From positions 1 through 64,000 of the forward strand of contig CAJTDE010000019.1 of assembly GCA_910574835.1 (NCBI GenBank): 64,000 nucleotides of DNA, read 5' to 3'. Shown here in pieces: positions 36,990 to 45,178 of the stretch. Origin of the DNA: Clostridia bacterium (GTDB lineage Bacteria; Bacillota; Clostridia; Lachnospirales; Lachnospiraceae). The notes below the pieces were generated by a model. The model searched no databases and was not told where the DNA came from. It saw only the letters and a list, made by a program, of their open reading frames with translations. Positions within the stretch are counted from its first letter, which is position 1; every line of letters begins with the position of its first letter. The translations under genes were made by a program, and so were the position numbers.

Positions 36990-37972
36990 AAACAGAGGGA
37001 AAATTTTTAAAGCGGGAAAATGTGGCATTGTATGTGAGAAATTATGCATTGGCGGTAATTTTTATCTTTGTCTGTATGGTATTTGCCATTGCCTCCCCTA
37101 CGTTTCTTACCATGACCAATATCATAGGCGTGCTGCGTCAGGTGTCAGTAAATGGGATTCTGGCTGTAGGAATGATGATGGTGATTATAACTGGGGGAAT
37201 TGATTTGTCTATCGGACCATTGGCAGCTACGGCAGGTGTAGTGTCAGCCTTGCTTTTGGAGAAAAATGAGGGCATCTTGGTTCCGGCTGTTTTAGCAGGC
37301 ATCCTGTCAGCAGCAATTATCAGTATGTGGACTGGTATGCTGGTGGCAAAAATGCGGATCGCTCCTTTTATTGCATCCCTGTCTACCATGTCCATAGCCA
37401 AAGGCGTCGTACTTGTGATTGCCGACGGCGTTCCTCATACAATTAAAGATAAAACCTATACCAATATTGGAAACGGCTTTTTGTGGGACCCGTCCAAAAC
37501 AGGGGGGCTTAGTATTCCGATTCCCATTCTGGTATTTACAGCTGTAGCCATTGTGGTAGGCGTGACGCTTTACAAGACAAGATATGGACGTCATATCTAT
37601 GCGGTAGGAGGGAATGAAAATGCAGCTATCGCGTCAGGTGTTAATACTGTAAGGGTAAAATTCTGCACTTATGTGTTCAATGGTATTCTGTGCGGAATTG
37701 CCGGCATTGTGCTTGCAGGCAGAATCACATCCGGCCAGCCTACGGCAGCAAGCGGATACGAGATGGACGCCATCACTGCGGTTATAGTGGGCGGAACCAG
37801 TATGACCGGCGGTGTGGGCAGAATCAGCGGAACAATTATTGGCGTATTGATAATCGGAGTCCTGAATAATGGGCTGGTTCTTATGGGAGTGTCATCTTAT
37901 TATCAGCAGATTATCAAAGGCGTCATTATTGCAGCAGCGGTGTTGTTAGATATGAAAACCAAAAAAAATTAG
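36986..37972 (+). CDS. Sugar ABC importer permease, RbsC type
   Basis: This 328-residue membrane protein has about eight to ten helices. The typical RbsC blocks are present: GILAVGMMMVIITGGIDLSIGP, YAVGGNENAAIASGVN, and GTSMTGGVGRISGTIIG. It overlaps the ATPase gene by 4 nt and is followed by the binding protein after 17 bp, the usual arrangement of one importer. The substrate is probably a monosaccharide or a similar polar compound. Confidence 0.93.
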   Translation: MKTEGKFLKRENVALYVRNYALAVIFIFVCMVFAIASPTFLTMTNIIGVLRQVSVNGILAVGMMMVIITGGIDLSIGPLAATAGVVSALLLEKNEGILVPAVLAGILSAAIISMWTGMLVAKMRIAPFIASLSTMSIAKGVVLVIADGVPHTIKDKTYTNIGNGFLWDPSKTGGLSIPIPILVFTAVAIVVGVTLYKTRYGRHIYAVGGNENAAIASGVNTVRVKFCTYVFNGILCGIAGIVLAGRITSGQPTAASGYEMDAITAVIVGGTSMTGGVGRISGTIIGVLIIGVLNNGLVLMGVSSYYQQIIKGVIIAAAVLLDMKTKKN

Positions 37973-37989
37973 CAAAGGAGAAGTTTATT

Positions 37990-39027
37990 ATGAAGAAGAG
38001 ATTATTGGGTTTGTTACTTAGTTTAAGCTTGGCAGCAGGTATGTTCACCGGATGTGGTTCCAAAGCAGAAGAGCCGGCGGCGCCGGCAGAAAGCGAACCG
38101 GCGGCGGAAGACTCCGCCGAACCGTCTGAGACCCCGGAGGAAACGCAGGCAGAAGGCAAGGTGTACCGCATCGGAGTATCCACACAGGCGTGGAAGTATG
38201 AATTTATCAAGAATATGGTGAACGCACTCAATGCATTGGACGATGAAATGGACAATATCGAACTGATTTTGGTGGACAGCGAAGATTCTGTGGAGAAGCA
38301 GCTGAGTGATGTGGATACCATGATCGCCCAGAAGGTGGACGGTATTCTTCTGAACTGCCTGAGCCTGGAGGGAAGCTCCGCCGCAGTAGAAGCGTGTAAG
38401 GCAGCCGGTATTCCTCTGGTAGAATTTATTTCTTATACGGAAAATGAAGACTATGCGACCTTTGTAGGAACGGATGTGAAGTCCTCCGGTATTATGGCTA
38501 TGGATCTGGCGGCGGAGGCAATTGGAGAGTCCGGCAGAGTGTTTGAGCTTCAGGGAATCGTGGGACATACGGCCCAGATTAACCGGGGAGCCGGAATTGC
38601 GGAGGCGTTGGAAAACTACCCGGATATTGAGCTTGTGGAAACCCAGAGCGGTGAATTTGATAAGAACAAGTCTATGGAGGTTGTGGATGCATGGCTGGCA
38701 AAATATCCGGCAGGTCAGATTGACGCTATTGTAGCGCACAATGATCAGATGGCATTGGGGGCAATGAATGCATGCAAGGCAGCCAACAGGACAGAAATTA
38801 AGATTGTGGGAATTGACGGGGACGGAGAAGCTCTCCAGGCTGTAATTGACGGAGAGATGGCGGGAACGGTTCTGGATTATTGTGAGGAAGAGTGCAGGCT
38901 GGCGGTAGAAGAGATGGTAAGTATTCTTGATGGAAATGAACCGAAGAAAGAGATTCTTGCAGATTACGTTGCAATTAACACAGTAGAAAAGGCACAGGAG
39001 TTCCTGACCTTGCGTTCCGGAGAATAA
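37990..39027 (+). CDS. Sugar-binding lipoprotein, RbsB type
   Basis: This is the extracellular substrate-binding protein of the importer. A lipoprotein signal ends at the Cys in AGMFTGCGSKA (about residue 21). An Ala/Pro/Glu-rich linker follows to about residue 50, then a two-lobe periplasmic-binding fold (about 55-335), with VYRIGVSTQAWKYEFIKNM and IDAIVAHNDQMALGAMNACK. AAAGGAG precedes the ATG. RbsB relatives bind ribose, other sugars or autoinducer-2; the linker length is ordinary. Confidence 0.92.
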   Translation: MKKRLLGLLLSLSLAAGMFTGCGSKAEEPAAPAESEPAAEDSAEPSETPEETQAEGKVYRIGVSTQAWKYEFIKNMVNALNALDDEMDNIELILVDSEDSVEKQLSDVDTMIAQKVDGILLNCLSLEGSSAAVEACKAAGIPLVEFISYTENEDYATFVGTDVKSSGIMAMDLAAEAIGESGRVFELQGIVGHTAQINRGAGIAEALENYPDIELVETQSGEFDKNKSMEVVDAWLAKYPAGQIDAIVAHNDQMALGAMNACKAANRTEIKIVGIDGDGEALQAVIDGEMAGTVLDYCEEECRLAVEEMVSILDGNEPKKEILADYVAINTVEKAQEFLTLRSGE

Positions 39028-39090
39028 TGGTTATTTTGACACTCCCATAAGACAAGCTGAGAGGCTTTCGGTAATGAAAGGAATTTAAAA

Positions 39091-40545
39091 ATGAAAATAT
39101 TAGAAGGCTCCTTTCAATGTGAAGCAAATACATTTTGCGGCCAGCGAGCCGGCATAGAGGACTTTGAAAGGTATGAAGGAGAAGAATTACTGAATAAGAT
39201 GGCCGCAACACCCATATTCCGTGAGGCAGGGGCGAAGGTAGTACCGCTGCTCTACGTCAGTGCCTTGCCCAGCGGAATGGTGACTTTAGAAGCATTTGAG
39301 TATTACAAAAATTTATTTGTAGATTTAATAAAACAAGAGAAGGATATGGATGGTATCTATCTGTATCTCCACGGGTCGATGTATGTAGAGGGCTTGGGAA
39401 GCGGAGAAGAGTGGCTTTTAAAAGCGATCCGTCAGGTAGTGGGAGAGCGGATACCAATCGCGGTGGCTTTGGATTATCATGCCAATCTGTCAGACGGTTT
39501 TCTGAAGCAGGTAAATGCAGTTCAGGGGTTCCGCACTGCGCCCCACATCGATCAGGATGATACGGAGCGCCGGGCGGCGAAATCCTTGCTTGCATGTATA
39601 CGTAGTCATGTTTGTCCAAAACCGGCAGTATTCCGCGTTCCGTTTTTAGGCGGCGATGCATCTACCACAGATAAAGAACCTTTTGTCAGCATTACAAAGC
39701 GTTTGGAGGAATTGGATGGAGAAGAAGGGGTGGTCTCCTGTGCATTTTTTAACGGACAGCCCTGGTATGATTCGCCCTATACGGGGAACTGTGCAGTAGT
39801 TTCCTGTACAGATGCAGTCCGAGGACGAAGAGAGGCCCTAGAGCTGGCAAAAATGTTTTGGGCTGCAAGGGACAATTTAACTCTTGAACATGCTATGCCG
39901 GTGGATGAGGCAGTGGCAGCTTCTCTGGAGCCAAGGGACGGAATTGTGTTTGTCACAGATTCTGGTGATAATACGACGGCAGGGGCAGACGGAGAAGGAA
40001 CATTGCTGCTTCGGGAATATTTAAAAAGAAATGTAAAGGGGGTGCTGGTCTGCGGTATTCTTGCCAAGGATATTGTAAATGAGCTGCTTAAGGAAGAGTT
40101 GGGAGTTCAGAAAGAGATTTGTCTAAGCAAAGGATATCAGGAGAAGCAGAGAATAGAAACTGTCTGCCGGGTAACGCTGAAAAAGAAAGGGACGGTCTAT
40201 GGATGGGCAGGGGATGAGGTAGGAGAAGGTGTTTTAGTTTCCTGCGGCAACACGGATATTGTTTTGACGAATGCCAGGGCAGCATTTACAACACCGGAGC
40301 ATTTTTCCAGGATGGGAGTCTGCCCAGAGGATTATCAGGTGATTGCCATCAAGATGGGCTATCTTTTCCCAAAACTGAAAACGATTACAGAAAATTTTAT
40401 TTTCGCATTGACTCCCGGGGTAAGCAGTAATGACTTTGGACAGTTGGGGTATCGGAACTTAAAGAAACAGATGTATCCCATTAATAAAAGCATTACCTGG
40501 GAGGATGTTATGACACAAATGGAACTGGAATCAGTATTTGCCTGA
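39091..40545 (+). CDS. M81-family (MlrC-type) metallopeptidase-like protein
   Basis: This protein of 484 residues belongs to the MlrC family, named for an enzyme that degrades linearised microcystin. The predicted zinc ligands are Asp and His in ALDYHANLS and His in RTAPHIDQDD. An N-terminal block FQCEANTF and a C-terminal MlrC domain with AFTTPEHFSRMGV are present. No signal peptide, so it acts inside the cell. It follows an RbsB-type importer, a setting in which M81 proteins probably act on small imported amide or amino-acid conjugates. The real substrate is unknown. Confidence 0.85.
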   Translation: MKILEGSFQCEANTFCGQRAGIEDFERYEGEELLNKMAATPIFREAGAKVVPLLYVSALPSGMVTLEAFEYYKNLFVDLIKQEKDMDGIYLYLHGSMYVEGLGSGEEWLLKAIRQVVGERIPIAVALDYHANLSDGFLKQVNAVQGFRTAPHIDQDDTERRAAKSLLACIRSHVCPKPAVFRVPFLGGDASTTDKEPFVSITKRLEELDGEEGVVSCAFFNGQPWYDSPYTGNCAVVSCTDAVRGRREALELAKMFWAARDNLTLEHAMPVDEAVAASLEPRDGIVFVTDSGDNTTAGADGEGTLLLREYLKRNVKGVLVCGILAKDIVNELLKEELGVQKEICLSKGYQEKQRIETVCRVTLKKKGTVYGWAGDEVGEGVLVSCGNTDIVLTNARAAFTTPEHFSRMGVCPEDYQVIAIKMGYLFPKLKTITENFIFALTPGVSSNDFGQLGYRNLKKQMYPINKSITWEDVMTQMELESVFA

Positions 40546-40645
40546 CAGTGCCCAGATGGATCTACAGGCACATGCTGTGACTGGAAATCCATCTCAATTA
40601 GTGGGTACTGGAAGGCAAATACAAAACTGGAATAGAGGTGAAGCT

Positions 40646-42724
40646 ATGAGATTGCTTTTGCCAGAGGTAAAGCAAATAGACTATAAAGGAGGATATACAA
40701 AGCCTTTTGGAAGCCTGGCCCTTTACGGGGAGGTGCCGTTTTTTAAAGAGGCTCAGGAAATCTTTCCGTGGAAGCTTTGGAACTATCAGGAGCTTACAGG
40801 GAAGAAGGAGTGCATGAAAATCAAGCTTGGAATGCTTGAAGATGCACCTTGTAAACCGGACCCACTTCCGGATCTATTTAAGAAGCAGGGCTATGTTATG
40901 GAGATCCGGAAAGAAAAGATCTATATATATACAGATACGGCAGAGGGATTTTCCTATGCCCTGTCAACAATGAAGCAGCTTTTGGAAGAGGCCTTCCGTC
41001 TGCCGCTGGCCTTGATTGCAGATTGGCCTGTCATTGAGTACCGAAGCTTATCCACCACCTTTGCCTGGTATGCGGGATATGGACGCCTGGGATTTGATAT
41101 GCAGCTATGGGGGCTTCCGGAATGGAAGCAGTTTCTTACAATCTGCTCAGACTATAAGGTGAATCAGTTAAATCTGTGTCTTTATGGTTATTGGCCCTTC
41201 CGGTTTGAGGAATACCCGGAAACAGAGCTTCGGGGCATACGAATGAGACTTTGGAATCCGGAGAGTGAAAATTGGATGGAAGTGGAATATATGCATCCCA
41301 ATCTGGCAGATGAGTTTTTGCCAGAGCTGATTGCCTGGGGCCATAAGCTGGGTATCCGCTTCTATGCTTATATCGGCCTGAACAGCTACAGCGGCGGGTA
41401 TGCCAATGCACACAAGGAAAAACGCATGAAGAAGCCAGAGAATAGCCGTTTTATCAATGATTTTGACAGTCTTTGTCTAAGCGATGAGACAACTATCGCA
41501 TATCTGAAAAGGAGTATGCGAAGGATTGTAGAGCAAGGCTTTGACGGCATTGATTTTGAGGAAAGTGAGGAAGCCTACTGGTACTGCGGATGTGAGAAAT
41601 GTCAAAAAACCTTTTGGAACGGAGCTAAGACACCGGAAGAAACATTGCATGCGGCGAATACCTATCTTTTGAAAATTCTTTATAAGGAGCTTAAGGAAGC
41701 CAATCCAGAGCTTGTCATTGGAATCCGGGCCTGGAGACAGCCGCCTCTTGTGCGCTCGGAGGAATTGATCGCAGAGATGAAGGCCAGTGTTCCGGAGGAT
41801 GTGGTGCTGTTCTGGGCTCCCGGGCAGTACGTGGAGGACAGTGAATTTGATAAATGGATAGTAGCATTTGGCAGAGAGCGGATTCGGGCAAGGGATACGG
41901 AGGCTATAGGATTTGCATCATGCCTGGGCAGACTGATCCGGCCCTTAAGATGCAATGGGCTTCGCAGTGCCGAAGAGCCGATCACACAGTATTTGGAAGA
42001 GGATATACGACAGCATAGGGGTTCAGCAGCCAGAAGAGTGGCAGGAATTAATGGATATCTGTTTGAATGGTATGGTTTCTTTATGGCATTTTTTGCTCAT
42101 GCATATTATGGGTGGGGTGGAAACAAGGAGACGGATGATTTTTACCGCTATACGCTGCAGGCAGTGTTTGGGGAGCTGGCAGAGGATATTTATTTTGTGA
42201 TGACCCATATGCTAACCATTCATGAGAGTCAATTGAATATTTTTGAACTGGAATTTCCTATGACCAGGAACAAGGTGGAAAAACGGGATATACCAAGGAT
42301 TCAAGAGGCGATTTCAGATTATCCGGATCTGATGGAGAAGCTGGAACGGGTGACGGAAGCTTTGAAAAAAGATAAACGGCGTGAAGCTTATGTACCTCAT
42401 TTTAAGAAATGGAAGGTTTCTTTGGAGCGGAGCCGGATTATCTATGATATGGCGCTTAAGTCCTTGGAATATGAAGAAGCCGGGACCGAGGAAGAAAAAC
42501 GGGAGCTTTTGATGGGAATGTATTTGGATAATGAGCGGGAATTTGCAATTATCCGGGAGAATTATTTTGATGTAAATCCCATTACGGAAACAGGCGTTGC
42601 CACCTGTATGATTCCTTATCATGAGCTGAAAAGGTGTATTTTAAATCGCCTTGATCCGCATCATCCTCAGAAGGAACCGATTTATTTGGGGGTAGAAGCA
42701 TTAGGATGGATGTGGTGCGAATGA
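40646..42724 (+). CDS. GH20-like glycoside hydrolase family protein
   Basis: This protein of 692 residues has no signal peptide. Residues about 75-150 resemble the GH20b domain of hexosaminidases (EIRKEKIYIYTDTAEGFSYALSTM). A TIM-barrel-like part follows, about 165-560. The block GFDGIDFEESEEAYWYC carries several acidic residues and is followed by the Cys pair CGCEKC. The usual GH20 catalytic Asp-Glu pair cannot be placed with certainty. GAGGTGA lies before the ATG at 40646; the frame is open from 40538 but overlaps the previous gene. It is probably a cytoplasmic enzyme for an imported glycoside. Relation to GH67-like or DUF4838 proteins is also possible. Confidence 0.7.
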   Translation: MRLLLPEVKQIDYKGGYTKPFGSLALYGEVPFFKEAQEIFPWKLWNYQELTGKKECMKIKLGMLEDAPCKPDPLPDLFKKQGYVMEIRKEKIYIYTDTAEGFSYALSTMKQLLEEAFRLPLALIADWPVIEYRSLSTTFAWYAGYGRLGFDMQLWGLPEWKQFLTICSDYKVNQLNLCLYGYWPFRFEEYPETELRGIRMRLWNPESENWMEVEYMHPNLADEFLPELIAWGHKLGIRFYAYIGLNSYSGGYANAHKEKRMKKPENSRFINDFDSLCLSDETTIAYLKRSMRRIVEQGFDGIDFEESEEAYWYCGCEKCQKTFWNGAKTPEETLHAANTYLLKILYKELKEANPELVIGIRAWRQPPLVRSEELIAEMKASVPEDVVLFWAPGQYVEDSEFDKWIVAFGRERIRARDTEAIGFASCLGRLIRPLRCNGLRSAEEPITQYLEEDIRQHRGSAARRVAGINGYLFEWYGFFMAFFAHAYYGWGGNKETDDFYRYTLQAVFGELAEDIYFVMTHMLTIHESQLNIFELEFPMTRNKVEKRDIPRIQEAISDYPDLMEKLERVTEALKKDKRREAYVPHFKKWKVSLERSRIIYDMALKSLEYEEAGTEEEKRELLMGMYLDNEREFAIIRENYFDVNPITETGVATCMIPYHELKRCILNRLDPHHPQKEPIYLGVEALGWMWCE

Positions 42725-43032
42725 AACGGGTAGGGATTTATTTTAAGATAAAGAAAGGATGCCGAGAGGACTATATCCGGGCCCATGAAGAGATCTGGCC
42801 GCAGATGCGTGAGGTCCTTACGGAAGCTGGGATACAAAATTATTCGATTTGGAATCTTGGAGAGATGCTTTTTGCTTACTACGAGGTAGAGGATGAAGAG
42901 CATATGAACCAAGTTCTTTCAGAAAGTGAGATTTATAGTAAATGGCGTGTATTCATGGAGAATTTTGTGTATATAGAGGAGGGCACAGGGCAGAAGGAAT
43001 GGCCGATGGAGATGGTATTTTTTCATCCATAA
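42721..43032 (+). CDS. rhaM: L-rhamnose mutarotase family protein
   Basis: This small protein of 103 residues interconverts sugar anomers. The family features are visible: GIYFKIKKGCREDYIRAHEEIWP with His22 at the catalytic position of the known enzyme, then NYSIWNLGEMLFAYYEVED, and a Trp in EWPMEM. It overlaps the GH20-like gene by 4 nt (ATGA), so it is translationally coupled. In this operon it suggests a rhamnose-like or fucose-like sugar, but no rhamnose isomerase, kinase or aldolase is nearby. Confidence 0.85.
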   Translation: MKRVGIYFKIKKGCREDYIRAHEEIWPQMREVLTEAGIQNYSIWNLGEMLFAYYEVEDEEHMNQVLSESEIYSKWRVFMENFVYIEEGTGQKEWPMEMVFFHP

Positions 43033-43122
43033 AAAGGTAAGAAATAGGTTGCTGCCACTAAGTAAACAGCAGCAGAAATATGATTTGTATTAGAGAAACA
43101 TAAAAAAGAAAGGGGAATAAGC

Positions 43123-44298
43123 ATGTCGTATTTTAATCAGGAGGAAACAAATAAAAGAATCGGAAAAGTCAGAGAGATTTTGACGAAAAAAGGGCTGGAT
43201 GCGGCGCTTATCTATTATGATGAGCTGAACATTGCAAATGGCTGGTATTTGACTGGCTGGTGCCCGCAGTTTGAGAAGGGAGCGGTTTTACTGCCTCTTT
43301 CAGGCGAGCCTCTGCTTCTAGGCGGGCCGGAGAGCGAACCGTTTGCCAAAATGAGCAGTGCTATTCGGGAGACGCGGAATTTCAGTGTTTTTATGGTGCC
43401 GGATGAGGAATATCCCAATGCAACAATTATGGATTTTGAGAAGCTTTATGAGGAGCTTAGCGGCAAGGGAGTTTCTTTAAAGAAAATCGGAATTGTAGGA
43501 ACTACTATTATTCCTCATGCTGTGTATACACAGTTTGAGGCAGGCTTTGCCAACGTTGAACTGGTGGATATTACAGATGCCTATGAAGAGCTGCGTTCCC
43601 ATAAGTCTGAGTGGGAGCAGGAAAATGTGAAGAAGGCGGTTCATCTGTCCTATCAGGCATATCTGGCCATGAAGGACATGGTAAAGCCAGGCGTATACGA
43701 GCATGAAATTGCGGCTGTGGGAGAATTTGAATGTAGAAAGAACGGAGCTAATAGTTTTGCTTATGCAACCATTGTGGGAAGCGGCGAACGGTCAAATGCG
43801 GTAGTGCCTACCGGCATTAACAAAAAGCTGGAAGATGGGGAATGGGTGATGCTGGGAATTGCACCCAGAGTAAACGGTTATGCCGGAACCTTTGGGGAGA
43901 CCCTTCCGGTATCCGGTACTTACTCGGATGAGCAGAAATGGGCAATTAATGTGCTGAGGAAGGTACTGCGTGCGACGCGGGATATGTTAAAGCCCGGTGT
44001 GTCAGGAAAGGAGATCGATGTTCCCGGACGGGAGATTTTCAAGGAAGAAGGATTGCTTCAATATCTGGTGTGTCCTTTTGCACATACCATTGGGCTTATG
44101 GAGGCAGAGGGTCCCTTCTACGGGCCGAACTCTGAGGATGTTCTGGAGCCGGGGATGACGGTATGCGTGGATATCAGCTTCTTTGGACATCCTACACTGC
44201 ACGGAGCAAGAATTGAGACAGGCTACCTGATAACAGAAGACGGCTGCGAGCCTATGTGCCCGGAACTGGATGCATTGTTTGAGGAAGATGTTGTATAG
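43123..44298 (+). CDS. M24-fold (creatinase/Xaa-Pro-peptidase-like) protein lacking most metal ligands
   Basis: This protein of 391 residues has the N-terminal creatinase domain (1 to about 140) and a C-terminal pita-bread domain (about 150-385). In metal-dependent relatives the motif is D-x-G-x-x-x-x-G-Y-x-x-D; here it reads GIAPRVNGYAGT, so both Asp ligands are lost. The His in CPFAHTIGL and the Glu in ARIETGYL are kept, while the other Glu position appears to be Asp in VCVDIS. Creatinase, a metal-free amidinohydrolase, also lacks these ligands. It may therefore cleave a C-N bond without metal. AAAGGGG precedes the ATG. It fits with the M81 gene in an amide-conjugate pathway. Confidence 0.8.
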   Translation: MSYFNQEETNKRIGKVREILTKKGLDAALIYYDELNIANGWYLTGWCPQFEKGAVLLPLSGEPLLLGGPESEPFAKMSSAIRETRNFSVFMVPDEEYPNATIMDFEKLYEELSGKGVSLKKIGIVGTTIIPHAVYTQFEAGFANVELVDITDAYEELRSHKSEWEQENVKKAVHLSYQAYLAMKDMVKPGVYEHEIAAVGEFECRKNGANSFAYATIVGSGERSNAVVPTGINKKLEDGEWVMLGIAPRVNGYAGTFGETLPVSGTYSDEQKWAINVLRKVLRATRDMLKPGVSGKEIDVPGREIFKEEGLLQYLVCPFAHTIGLMEAEGPFYGPNSEDVLEPGMTVCVDISFFGHPTLHGARIETGYLITEDGCEPMCPELDALFEEDVV

Positions 44299-44316
44299 AA
44301 TTTAAAAACAAGGGTA

Positions 44317-44537
44317 TTACGGAACTTACCCTTTAGTGCTGCCGCGCAGCGACTACAAATAGTCCAGCTAAGAAATGTCAAGTGTTTATAAGAAATACTT
44401 TTGGCTGGACGGTAAAGTCGCAAAGGCGCACGAGAGGAACTTTTATGAGTGCTTTTCGAATAAAAGTTTCTCTCATTACAGGTGTGCCGAAGTGACTTTA
44501 CCCTTTAGTGCCGTCGCGCAGTGACTTTTAATAGGAG
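44317..44537 (+). repeat. Family B palindromic repeat, one full unit with extra hairpin
   Basis: The full 92-nt unit is 44411-44502. Its arms are GGTAAAGTCGC with GTGACTTTACC, GGCGCAC with GTGTGCC, and GAGAGGAACTTTTAT with ATAAAAGTTTCTCTC. Before it, GTCCAGC and GCTGGAC (44362-44368 and 44404-44410) frame another stem. The constant spacer TAGTGCCGTCGCGCAGTGAC follows, and then TTTTAATAGGAGG, the ribosome site of the ASRT gene. The left end, ATTACGGAAC, matches the arm and spacer of family A. Confidence 0.75.
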
Positions 44538-44546
44538 GATTGTGAA

Positions 44547-44906
44547 ATGGAACTTGGTAAGATGACATGGGTTTTTGCCGACGGTGATTTGCCGCCGCAG
44601 GGAAATGAAGAGCCTTTCGGACATGAGGCGCTGATGGTTGTAAACTATGGCGATACGGATGCAGAGCTGACCTTAGATTTGCTTTTTGAGGATAAAGAGC
44701 CCAAGGAGGGGATCAAGCTTTGCGTACCGGCAAAGAGAGTAAATTGTTTCCGCATGGATTATCCGCTGGGTGAAGAGGGGTATCAGATTCAACCGGGGCA
44801 GTTTGCAGTTATTCTCAAAAGCAGCGTGCCGGTGGTTGCGGTGTACGGGCGGCTGGATAGAAGAAAAGATATGGCTTATTATCCGGTAGCTGGGTACAGC
44901 GTATAA
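44547..44906 (+). CDS. ASRT-family protein (sensory rhodopsin transducer-like)
   Basis: This 119-residue protein matches the family of the Anabaena sensory rhodopsin transducer: WVFADGDLPPQG near the start, FGHEALMVVNYGDTDAELTLDLLFEDKEP, and VPVVAVYGRLDRR near the end. There is no rhodopsin gene nearby. Members outside cyanobacteria often lie with sugar genes and have been proposed to bind carbohydrate. Here it is the last gene of the LacI/importer block, which supports a sugar-linked role. Its ribosome site (AGGAGG) comes at the end of a family B palindrome. A strong terminator follows. Confidence 0.82.
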   Translation: MELGKMTWVFADGDLPPQGNEEPFGHEALMVVNYGDTDAELTLDLLFEDKEPKEGIKLCVPAKRVNCFRMDYPLGEEGYQIQPGQFAVILKSSVPVVAVYGRLDRRKDMAYYPVAGYSV

Positions 44907-44923
44907 GAAAACAAATTTTATAA

Positions 44924-44972
44924 GAGCGCTGTAAAACAGATAGATATTATCTGTGTAACAGCGCTCCTTTTT
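44924..44972 (+). terminator. Strong terminator closing the catabolic operon
   Basis: GAGCGCTGT and ACAGCGCTC pair, with an inner ACAGATA/TATCTGT stem, followed by CTTTTT. It lies 18 bp after the ASRT stop. Confidence 0.85.
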
Positions 44973-45073
44973 AGATTATGGAGGCATAGATTTGCGGATA
45001 GCGGATGCACATTGTTTTCATCTGCCTGGCGCATAAATCCGGAAAGGAGCGGAGAAAGGAATTTACGGAAATC

Positions 45074-45102
45074 TTGAATGGAAAGGAAAATTGTGCTATA
45101 TT
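45074..45102 (+). promoter_or_regulatory. Putative promoter of argH
   Basis: TTGAAT and TATATT with a 17-bp spacer lie about 80 bp before the argH start. No arginine-type operator could be recognised by eye. Confidence 0.5.
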
Positions 45103-45178
45103 GGGAGAAGTTAAATTACGGGAAGCTTATTTATAGAGGAATATAAAATTGGCTTCCGGGAAAGATGAGGAAATAACA

